From Siphonodentalium dalli (Eukaryota > Mollusca > Scaphopoda > Gadilida > Siphonodentaliidae): a stretch of 64,000 nt of DNA. Positions 12,401-24,400 of the stretch are shown in pieces. The stretch lies in contig CP136061.1 of assembly GCA_032622095.1 (NCBI GenBank), forward strand, positions 213,064,373 through 213,128,372, in the 5' to 3' direction. Both the position numbers and the translations under genes were made by a program. Positions within the stretch are counted from its first letter, which is position 1. Each line of letters begins with the position of its first letter. A model generated the notes under the pieces. The model did not search any database and was not told the origin of the DNA. It saw only the letters and a list, made by a program, of their open reading frames with translations.

Positions 12401-15400
12401 GAACGACAACTCCTTGTGCTTCCAGTTGCAAACATGGCGGACACTGGCGATATAATATATTTACACCTGACAATTGTTGGGACAGGGACTTCCCAGAGCT
12501 TATTTTGTTCCTCCTGCCCAAGAAGATTTTATATATTTCCATTTTTGCCATGAAACAAGATGGCCGTCATTGCCATGGTTACCATGACAACTAAGCTAGG
12601 TGGAAATCTTCAAAACATTGTGGGGAATGTCCTATACGTATATGCCAAGTATCATGCTTTTATCATGAAACGGACAATTCCTTCAATGTTATCACCTTAA
12701 CCCCTCTACTGCTCGTTAATTAGTATTTAATAATCAAAGGGTTAATGATATTCTCTGGTGGTATACTAAGATACCGGTACCACCAAGACTCCAAACCGTT
12801 AAACAACAACATAACTTTTTCACTCAATTCGGCAACATGTGTGCCTTATTCTGTACATGTTTACTTCAGAAACCTAAAAGTTAAATAAAAGAAAAACATC
12901 CTTGACAAAAAACCAACAGCATGTGTAGTTATACTGAATTTTACATACTGTTGGAAATATTTGAGGCAGAATCCCTTTTGAATTGAAAGTGTCAATGACA
13001 CTGTAGCTCAACTTGGAAAGGGAATAATTTCATGTGTTACAGTCAATGGAGTGATTAGGAATGTGGAAAGTTGAAAGGCCTAGTTATGCAAAGAGTAGAA
13101 TCCAAGATGGCAGCTGGCAGCCATGTTTTTTTGCGGAATGACCCCAAAAAGACTTGTTCCCATTTACATGTCATTGTTAACATCCATCACAAATTTCATG
13201 ATGATCCGACAAAAGATACGATCGGTAGCCTGTGTCAAAGGATTTAGTCATGCAAAGAGTAAAATCCAAGATGAATGACCCCAAAATGACTCGTTCCCAT
13301 CTACATGTCAATATTAACATCCATGACAAATTTCATGATGATCAGACGAGCAGTACGACCTGTAGACCGTGCTAATGGATTGAATTTTGAAATCCAAGAT
13401 GGCCACTGGCGGCAATGTTGTTTTGCCAATTTACCCCAAAATGACTCGTTCCCATCTACATGTCAATGTCAACAGCCGTGAAAAATCTCATAATGATCTG
13501 ACCAAAGGTACGACCTGTAGCCTGTGCCAAAGGATTTAGTCATGCAAACAATAAAATCCAAGATGGCTGCTGGCGGCCATGTTTTTTGGCCGAATGACCC
13601 CCAAAACGACTCGTTACCACATGTCATTGTTAACATCCATCACAAATTTCATGAAGATCCGACCCAAGCTACGACCTGTAGCCCATGCCAAAGGATTTAG
13701 TCATGCAAAGAGTAAAATCCAAGATGGCTGCTGGCGGCCTAAAATGACTCGTTTCCCATCTACATGTCAATATTAACATCCATGACAAATTTCATGATGA
13801 TGAGACGAACAGTACGACCTGTAGCCCGTGCTAATGGATTGAATTTTGAAATCCAAGATGGCCGCTGGCGGCAATGTTTTTTTGCCGATTTCATAATGAT
13901 CCGACCAAAGGTACGACCTGTAGCCCGTGCTAAAGGAAATTGTTGACGAATCACGCATACACATACGATGGATGACAAAGCCATGGCAATAGCTCAAACT
14001 TTACAAAGTAAAGTTGAGCTAAAAACTATATAGGCCATCTGTTCAGTAACAACTTGCTTGATTGACTGTAAATGATTGAATGTAATATGTGTAGTTAATT
14101 GATACCGCAATTTCCTTCAATTTCAGACGTTGTTGATATATACAGAAAACCATCGGTATGTTATAACTTTTACATATTTCATTTCATCATTGGTCTTCTT
14201 TCTATAAAAAGATATTTGTAAATATGAATATTACATCCTTTGATACAAATTAATTTTGAATTTTAATTATATTTTTGTTTTTTAAAATCCATTTTATACA
14301 CCTGAAAAGTATATGAAGGTCCTAAATGTTACATATTTGGTTTGAATGGATATCTGATATTAAGTATTTTAATTGTTAGCATCAAAACGTGGGTCAATTC
14401 TTAAGATGCATAGCGAATAGTTGAAAGAGAGGGTCAACCCTTTGTAAGACTATCATACGTCCCTGCATGTGGTCACATGTGAAACATGTGGATGTTGGGA
14501 CGTGACTTTCCCATGTTCCATCAAATCATAACCCTAATATTCGGACAATGGTGCTCGGGACTGCATATCGACGCACACACGAGTGTGAAAAGGAAGTACA
14601 CTTAATATTTTGTATTTCCTTGTCACATGTGTGATGGTATCTGTCACATTGAAAGATAAGCAAATAAAACTGAAAATCAGTTCTTACTTAGCAGTCAGCC
14701 TAGCTGGTGAAACTCGGTTTTGTGTGTATTTAAAGTGTACAGAAAGTAACTACATCTCTGGTGGACTTACTGGTTGTTTAGTGGGGACGACACATGTGTT
14801 AATGGGTTTGTTTATATGGCATGAGTGCGGCGCTGAAGGATAGCCTCAAGTTCTATCCGTGCCGTATCAGCAAAGACATTAGCAATGTGTCATCCTGTAT
14901 TTATTACACACCACCCGTCCTAGAAATTGTGAATTAAAAAAAACAGACTTACAATGTTTAATGCTTATATTTTATAGTTCCAGTTTCTTGGTTGAGGGTA
15001 ACGTCATTTATGTCATTTGACATCAACGGGATGTGTATGGAACACATGTGGAATACGGATTTGTAAATACGGCACAACAAGAATACTGTAATTCTAGGAA
15101 CAAGCATGTAATAAAAATAACAATGATGAAAATGATGAAAAACCCTAAAAAACATTGCTGATTTGTTTAAGTAAAATTTGTCATGTCTCTCTCATACAAG
15201 TGACTTCTCTTTGCTATTTCTGCAGGTTTATTCGCAGAGGAAAAATGCAAATCAGTTTAATTAAAATGATTAATATATGTTCACTATAAGCCACTAATCA
15301 GATCATAGAAGACTAATGTTTAGATGTTAATTGAACTTCAACCTTCATGACTTCTCCAAGCCTTGAAATAGCGTGTCTGTCATTTGCAGAATGAGGTCCC

Positions 15401-18400
15401 CAGAGGGTGAATTTAGTGATGCTACCCCACATAGCGGGCTAGCATCACCAAATTCACCCTCTGGGGGCCTCATTTTGCTTACACCTCAGCAGAATGAGGT
15501 TCCCAGAGGGTGAATTTGGTAATGCTAGCCCACTATATGGGGTAGCATCACTAAATTCACCCTCTGGGAACCTCATTCTGCAAATGACAGACACACTATT
15601 TCAAGGCTTGGACCTCTCCCTCATAAACAACAATCCACTTCTACCTAATATAAATGAAAAGGGAAAAGTGTCTTCCCTCGATTGAAAACTTTTAGTCTAA
15701 GCTATAGGCCTTCGTGGTGGGTATAGCTGTTAAAATAGTCACATCTGCTAAAACTGCCATAAACAGAAAGAATATTATATAATAGACAGATGTTGTTCTT
15801 ATACAAATCATAAATATTGCATAGATTTCATGCTATTTGTTATGTAAACAAACATCAAGAACGTTACAGAACCATTTGTTCATAGCCAAACACTCAGAAC
15901 TACCAGATCTCCAATGAAAATGTTCCATTGTGCTGCGGAAGGCCAAGATAAAATTATTGGCGCAATCAACAATCGCATTCAAATGACACCAAATTTTATT
16001 TTAATCGACCCATTCTACCCGCTGTCAGTTCAAAAATCTAGCTAATCCACGTTACTTCATGATTGGGAAATGATCAGATTTTTCAATCGAGTTAGTATTT
16101 TCTCCGAACCTACATATGGTAATACATACCAAAAAATAAGAAATTTACTGTTGATAGTATTGTGAGTTGACATATAATAACCAACATATAATGAGCGCGA
16201 ATCTAAATAAGGAAATGATGCTATATGGTGACTTTGCTTATAAATAATTCACTGCGCTTTTTGCGAGAAACTAAACACTCAATCTGAATTTTTTCTGACA
16301 CAAAGTGAATAATATCGCATTCATATCATCATTATTCTACACTATTAGTATATTCTTGCAGAAATGTTCATAATTTAATAAATGTTTTTTCTGAATTATA
16401 ACCTACAGCGAAGGCTGCCCGTCCCTTTAAATGGACTCAATGCTTTCGAAGTGGGTTCATGCGAAATAACATAAAAGAAGCTATTATCAGCAAGTACATG
16501 AAAAAATTGATTGACTTTGTTCTTATTTTAATTATTATTATCTCTCCAATAATCAGATTTCACAGTGCAAACAATGGAATTACTGATAAAACCCCAATTC
16601 GTCTAATAAGATACCAAATTAAATCTTAATCAAAACTTAACAGTAAAGATTGAAAAAGTTCAAAGCATTGAAATATATATTGAAAATCATATTCAGACTG
16701 AAATATTTGAACTTACTACCAGACCTGTTTAATCTCCCTGATCGTGCGAGAGACTACCGGTTTGAGGCCTCATCTCCCTCGCTCCCGGATTAAGCTTGTA
16801 ATCTCACTGTTGAATCAAATCAACAACAACAACAAATTTAATGTCAAAATTCTCAGAACGCGGAAGTGTTTTCAATTGAAACAACGTGTCAATGAGATTT
16901 GCCGAGATCAGGTGTGCTCCATTGATAACCAGAGTAGACACCGTGGCCTGCCTCTGGCGTTTATTACACTGCTTCTTTGTCGCGACTAATAACTAATTGA
17001 ATATATGGCAGTTTGTTTTCTTTGGGGATCAATAATTACTATAAGCACCCAAGCATGGCGTAGTAAATAAATGCACAGGCTATATATACTGGGGTTGGGT
17101 TTATTTCTGCAATAAATCATTCTAGAATTTCTAGTTTACTAGTTCTGGTGTTAAATTTAGAAATGTCCGGTGTTTTAATTCAGCGAAACGCTGCCGAAAT
17201 GACAGTGACGAAGATGTTGATAGTCCATCGAAACGACGCCGATATGAATCCAAGTATAGGGATTCGTGGGCCGAAGAATTTTCTTGGTTTTAAATGTTAT
17301 AACGCTATACATTGATATTATGAAATAAATAATCAAAGAAAAATATTCAATTTTTTTTATTTGAATAAATACATTCAAATGTGATCAGAAATTTGCAAAG
17401 TGAAGATAAATTACATTTATCTACTTTAAAATCACTACCCACCATTTGTCAAATGAAGAAATAGTGAAAATGTTACTTTTTGGCGGCTGCAATTTGTAAT
17501 CTCCCTGACAAGACCCAAATCTCCCTGCTGAAGGAGCAGAATCTCCCTGACAGATTTTTAGGCATTAAACAGGTCTGCTTACTACATGATTAGCGATGTT
17601 TGTTGACAAATCACTGTAACAGTTTTTTTTAGTTAACAATGGTTTCAACTTTCAAGACACAAAATATCGTTATTGGATAAATATCAATAATGAATATAAG
17701 AAGAACTTAAACTCAAATCAACAAAAATACATTCTGGCAACAACAACCTATATAAACTTTATTGTATGACTGATCACTCAGACCACCCTGAAATTCTAGT
17801 ATCAGAACACGAAAGGGACATATGGTAGGAATTTTTATCGACAACCATTTGAAATTTGACAAGGACATGAATGGGTTTATAATGAGGGCAAACCGCATAG
17901 TCCATACTATAAAATGGTTACCAGCTTACAAAGAGATGTACATTATTGTGCCCCTTATAGGAATGTTGATCAGAGCAGTTTTGGAGTATGGGAACCATAT
18001 ACGATCTCCGCTGCTGGTGAAACATTTGAAGGCCATAGAAGGAATCCAAAGGAGGGCGACTAAACTGATTCCAAAAATACTTCAACAACCATATGGAGTA
18101 CAGTAATGCCCTAAATAATCGACTCCTTAACCACAGCAGAATTATATGTAATTTTTCAGGATTTAGTCGGAAATATGGCTTGTTGCCATTCATTGGAAAC
18201 CTCTCATTGTTATCCGCTGAATTATATATTGACATCAAAATATTTTTCTCTTTTCCAGAACAAGTACCTAATTGTAGACATTAATCCCTTCCTGCCAGTA
18301 ACAGATAGCCTTCTTTTCACATGGGAAGAATTGCAAGGTGAATCAACATCTGAGGTTTGTATTCCGTGACAACGGTGACGTTCGTGTACTTATAAGGCCA

Positions 18401-21400
18401 AACAAACAAAATGGTTCATTTCTCAGGGAATATTTTTTTCAAATGAGGGAGGCAGATATTTTTATTTAAACCTTTTATGACTGGAGCTTCCTGAGATTTG
18501 ACAAAAACCCTGTGCCAATGCATTCTCTTATATATTCGAGTCTCCCATAGGGAGCCTCGCATATATACAATAATATATTGGCCTAGCAATATGTTCCTTG
18601 ACCTTGTAAGCCAGTGCATTCTCTTATATATGCGAGGCTCCCTATTGGAGACTCACATATATTACAGAATGCACTGGTACAGGATATTTAATGCTGCACT
18701 AGCGCAGCTATCTTCATGAAAGGGTTCATATTTATTTTAAATTATATCTGAGGAGGCAGGTATTTATGTATAACATATTTATTTTAGTCCCATATTTACC
18801 AGACACTAAATGTGGGCAATATTTCCATTACATGTGGACTGATTTCCATTACATTTATCCTTAATATCAAACCCACAGATTTGTAACATAAGTTGCGTGA
18901 ATAACATATTACTCATTAAGACATGGATACTTCATTCATATAATTATACCCCCATCCCAAAAGATGGGGGGGGGGGGTATACTGGATTACATGCGTCCTT
19001 CCATCCATCCGTCCATCCACTCATATATCTCAACCATGGGATATTGGATATCGATGAAATTTGGTGTGCAGGTTTGGCATCAGGAGGGCTTTCAAAAGAG
19101 GTTTCATTGACGTTGTTCACATATTTCCTACAGAGACACGTTACACACTGAACTATATGGTTTACCCTCGCTTGCGTGTTTGTCCAGACGTATATAAGGA
19201 ACCTCTTTCCGTTAATAATCAAAACGGTACGAAATATCTTGAGTACGAATTTTTAAATTTGTTAACCGGAAGTGACTTCTGTCAGTCTCTTGTCACGTGT
19301 ACCTTACCTACAAATTGGATTGTGCAGGTAAGATAGATCTTTTTCTCGTTATACGTGGTCCTAGTCGGACGTATTAAGGGAAGTCCTCAAAAAAACTTAA
19401 CTTTTTTTCAACAAAAATAAATTGTTATCATGTCTTGTTTAGTCTGCAACGCGGCAAAAGCGGAATTCAATGATCACATTCCGTGTGTTCGGTGCGCAGG
19501 TTGCGCACCGGATAACCGTTGCAAAGTTTGCAAAAGCTGGGTACGTTCACGATTTTTCTTCGTGGACGGTCTTGCTTCTTCAAAATTAATTGGTCCGGAT
19601 CAGTTCTCGGGTAGGAACAGCTCACGCTCCCCAGATTACACCTCGGCGGTTAAATCAATTATTGGGGGAGTGACCGGTGGAGATGCAGGGGTACTTGGGA
19701 CCCCCAGGACATTTTGTCCCCCACCGGCACAAGCGGTTCTGTGTGCTGAAGTTGCCAAATCGCGTGCGAATTTAACGACACCGGCGGAAAAGCCTACGGC
19801 AACTTCGGCGCAGGGCAGTGGCACTACCCATCGAGGTAGCGAGTCCGGTCCCCTTGGTCACGATCTATATAAAGACACGGCCTTGCCTACCTCTCAGCCG
19901 TCTTGGGGTTATGGTTCAATGGCCTCTACCCAACATCCTGCTTGGACAGGACATTCAGCTTGGTCGGGACCACCTGCATGGGGGGGGGTCTCAACCCGGT
20001 CCGATGGCTCCACCCCCTTTCGGTTATTCAACCCCGTTTTGGCCATGGGGTTCTCCATGTCCACCCTGGACTCCGAATTGGAACTCAGGTTCTCAGCCTT
20101 CCACTCAGGTAGTTGGCAGTAACTTAAATCCCCATGCCGAGGAGTTTACCCCTCGATCGAGCCATCGCCAGGGTGGGCCTCCCTCCACTGTTTTGTCGTC
20201 CATTTCGGACTCTGCAGGTCGTTCCTACGCTAGGGCAGAGAGCGACACGATATCCTTACACCCCAAGGCGTCTGAGGCTTTTGATGACGACGCGTCTGCG
20301 CAAGATACGTCAGACTGTGGGTCCTTCCAGTCTTCGCAGTCTGGCATCGGTACGGTAGAGGCTTTAGATCGTGATTTCAAATCTACTGTAGATCTGATCT
20401 CCAAGCTTCTTCCTTCCGAACTATGTCCTACTCCACAACATGTTACAAAACCTCGTATCACCTCCAGTGTTGACGGCATGCTAGGCGAGCCCGCTGTTTC
20501 TGAGAGAAAGTCGCTACCACAATCTCCGTTAGTAGCTTCCACGTTCAACCATTATAATGACCTGCTCAGTGAATCAAATACTCCGTGGGGTGATAAACTG
20601 CCAATTAACGGAAATCGAACTTCTACAGGGTTTGACAGGCAGTGGTATAATTCGGAAGGAGCTCCCATTCCATTAGAAAAACTACCACAGTTAGATAAGG
20701 ATGCCGCCTCTATCGGCGCATCCCTTCCAAGAGATGTTTCTTTTACTATAAAACAATATCAGAATCTTCAAATGGCAAATAAGGATGTCATCAAGGCTCT
20801 TTCATTAGCTGATCTCTCCTCATCTGCAATTTATATGGGAGCTCACCCGGATCGGGTTGGAGATATAAAGGATCTCTCGAAAGTTCTCTCTAGATGCATA
20901 TCTCATGCCATGTCTAGCACTGTACTTATACATCACAACCTGGAGGTGATACTGCGGTCAGCATCTCTACAGCATAGCCAGGTTCTAAAGATATGCTTGT
21001 AAGGGAACCAGTGGGTAGCAAGAGTTTGTTCAATAACAAATTAGCAGATCTACGCGAAACACTCGCTACTGAGGCACAGTATGGCGCCCCAAAACGCTTC
21101 AATGATGCCAAGGCTAAAGCCACGCATAAGCGCAGACAGAGTGTCGTGCATTCAGGAGAGCGCAAGAGAGTGAGACTCTCAGGTCCGCCAGTGTCAGCTA
21201 ACCCAGAGTTGTCATATAACCTTCCATATCCTCCTTCCTCTCAACCAATACCGGTGGCACAGCGCCAGTATGAGCTTCAAGCTAATGCTCATAAAATGGT
21301 TGACAATGCTCGACAAGCTTCAGGATATTCTGCCTCCCAATACACTCCTACCTACACTCCTACCGAGAGGTCAGGTAAAGGTTACTTCACTGCTCGAGCT

Positions 21401-24400
21401 AGAGGATCGAGGTCTAGAACCCGTTCCTCTCAGCGTCGTTTTTGACGCCCTACATCCGCAGCCTGTAGTAAGTCCGGTGGTCGGGGGGTGACTTTCACTT
21501 CATGCCGAGGCATGGCAGCCATTGTTTCACAAGAACCCATGGCTGGAAAACATAGTCTCCAGGGGTCTCTTTCTGGTTTTCGAGTCCCCCCCTCCGCTGA
21601 CTACTTATCCAACACCGACCACAGTGCCACGCGACAAAATCAAGGCACATTTGTTGGATCAAGTCATTTCAGAACTAGTCACAAAACAGGCTGTGGAAGA
21701 AGTGTACAACCAGAACAGTCCCGGGTTTTATTCAAGGCTGTTCCTGGTCAAGAAACCAAACGGAAAATTCCGTCCAGTGATAGATCTGTCTGCTTTGAAC
21801 CGGTTTCTCAATCCTCCCCACTTTTCTATGGATTCGGCAAAGACAGTCAGAGCGGCGACCCTACCTCACTCTTATGGAGTGAGTGTCGACTTACAGGACG
21901 CTTACAGTCATCTGTTGATTCAACAGGCTTCTCGACGGTACCTCCGCTTTTCTTATCGGAAAAAGATATACCAATATCGAACAGTCCCGTTCGGACTAAA
22001 TCTCAGCCCTTGGGCATTTTGTCGCACAATGGAGTCTGTCCTCGCTTTTTTCAGGAAAACAGCGTCTTCTGTCGTCATGGGGTATCTGGACGATCTATAT
22101 CTAAACCACAACAACCCATCAATTTTAGCAACCGACCTGCAATCCCTAGTTCACCTTCTGGGTGCCCTGGGATTTCTTGTCAACTGGGAGAAGTCCAGTC
22201 TGCTCCCTTCTCAGACTTTTATACATCTAGGGATGTTTTTTCAAACAAACATGGATCTGGTCTCACTACCACTCCAGAGAGCCGAAATAGTTCGGACTCA
22301 GGCTCTTTGGACGCTCCGCCAAAACTCAGTCACAGCACGCAGCTTCATGAGGTTATTGGGGCTGGCAAATGCCGCCAGCGAATTAATTCATCTCGGTCGT
22401 GCTCGTCTGCGGCCGCTACAACTGCATCTCCTTGCACACTGGCATATGGCTCACGATCATTTGGAGACCCAGATTCCGGTCACCGGGAAAATTGCTCTCC
22501 ACATTGCCCAGTGGACATCTCTGCCGTGGTTACAATCAGGAATTCCACTCAACAAAGTGTTCCCTACCCTAACCCTGACAACCGACTCCAGCTCTCAGGG
22601 TTGGGGCGGGGTGTTGCTTCCGGCACATCAGACGGTTTCGGGCATATGGCCGAGTCATCTGTCCTCATCTCACATCAATATCAAAGAAATGATGGCAGTG
22701 ATCTGTTCAATACACCATTGGCAACTTCTGTTAACGGGTCAAACTGTTCTTGTTCTGTCAGACAACTCCACAGTGGTCAGCTATATCAGGAAGCAAGGGG
22801 GGACCCACTCAACTCAGTTGTGTGCCCTGACTCTTCAACTGCTCCAGTGGTGTCAGGATCATCGAATCCTACTACAAATTCGTCATATACCGGGGTCTCT
22901 TAATGTAATAGCCGACAGCCTGTCCCGACGGGGAAAAGTAATTACGACCGAATGGTCTCTCAATCCACAGATTTTTCACCGTCTCTGTCTCTTATGGGGG
23001 CAGCCGGAGATCGACCTATTCGCAACTCGCTTCAATGCGAATTTAACAAATTTCATCTCTCCTTGTCCCGATCCACTGGCATCAGCAGTGGATGCACTGT
23101 CTGTCTCTTGGAACGACATCTTTGCGTATGCATACCCTCCAGCTTCCCTGGTACCTCATGTACTTCGGAAAATAGGGTCATCACGGTGCAAAGTGCTCCT
23201 CGTATGTCCTCTCGATCCGACGCGTTCGTGGACAACAATGTTGCGTCCGTTGCTTCTGGTCCCTCCAGTCAGACTACCGACAAAATACATCGACCTCATC
23301 GGTCAAGGCGTTCCTTTGGTTCCGCACCCTCATCCAGCCGGTCTCCTCTTACACGCTTGGCTTTTATCCGGTCCTGTCTCAGGAAACGGGGTTTTTCCCG
23401 ATCAGTCGTGGAGAGCCTTACTAAGTCAAGGAGGGCGTCCACTATGAAGCTCTATCATGCTCGTTGGAATATTTATACTACATGGTGTGTTTCCACTGGT
23501 GCTGATTTTTCTAATCCCTCTCGCAGGTCAATCACACAATTTTTGCAATTTTTGTTCGACGATAAGAATCTCTCCCCAGCTACAATTAAGGGATATCGGT
23601 CGATGTTGTCCCGGACATTCAGTCATGACGGTTTAACATGGATTGGAAAGTGCCAGGTGTTGTCAGACCTACTTTCTAGCTTTTCTCTATCAAGGCCTCG
23701 TAGCCGGTCCTTTTCACCTCAATGGAATTTGGGATGGGTTTTGACCTTTCTTGGGGGGGCTGCATTTGAACCATTGAATCTCTGCTCTTACACCAACCTC
23801 ATTTTAAAAACAGTGTTTCTCTTAGCATTCGCATCAGCTAGACGTGTGAGCGAACTCCATGCCCTGTCAGTGAAGGATGAATTTCTACGGATATCATCAA
23901 CGGCTGCAGAGCTTCTTCCTTGTCCAGGGTTTTTAGCTAAGACTCAGCTTCCAACTAAATATCCCTCAGTCATTCGAATTCCAGCACTGCCCCCTGATAG
24001 CGACTGTCATCTTTGTCCCGTTCGAGCCCTCAGAATTTACATTCGTAGATCAAAGGTCAGAAGGCGAGGTCAGTCTCGTCTCTTCCTTTCTCTCGCCACC
24101 CGCTTCAGAGACATTTCAAAACAAGCGATCTCACGCTGGATAAAACGTGTCATACTTATGGCCTATGAGGAAATTGCTCCTCATCACAGACATTTGCTCA
24201 ATATCCGAGCTCACGAGGTTAGGGCAATTTCTGCTTCTTGGGCATATCAGAACTCTGTGGCTCTTCGTGATATCATGTCGGCCGCATATTGGTCTCAACC
24301 TTCCACATTCTCTTCCTTCTACCTTCGAGATCTCCAATCTCAGTCAGATTCAATCTATCGCTTAGGTCCGCTTGTTGCTGCTCAACAAGTGGTTTCTCAT

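Noticed and set aside
17713-17898. Minus-strand frame over the LINE fragment
   Set aside because: It is antisense to the RT-like frame and shows no similarity.
20225-20548. Minus-strand 107-codon frame inside DIRS ORF1
   Set aside because: It lies antisense to the gag-like ORF and has no recognisable motif, so it is a shadow frame.
21488-22903. 471-codon + frame overlapping the DIRS RT ORF
   Set aside because: It is a shadow of ORF2: Ser/Pro-rich, with no domain motifs, while the other frame holds every RT and RNase H motif.
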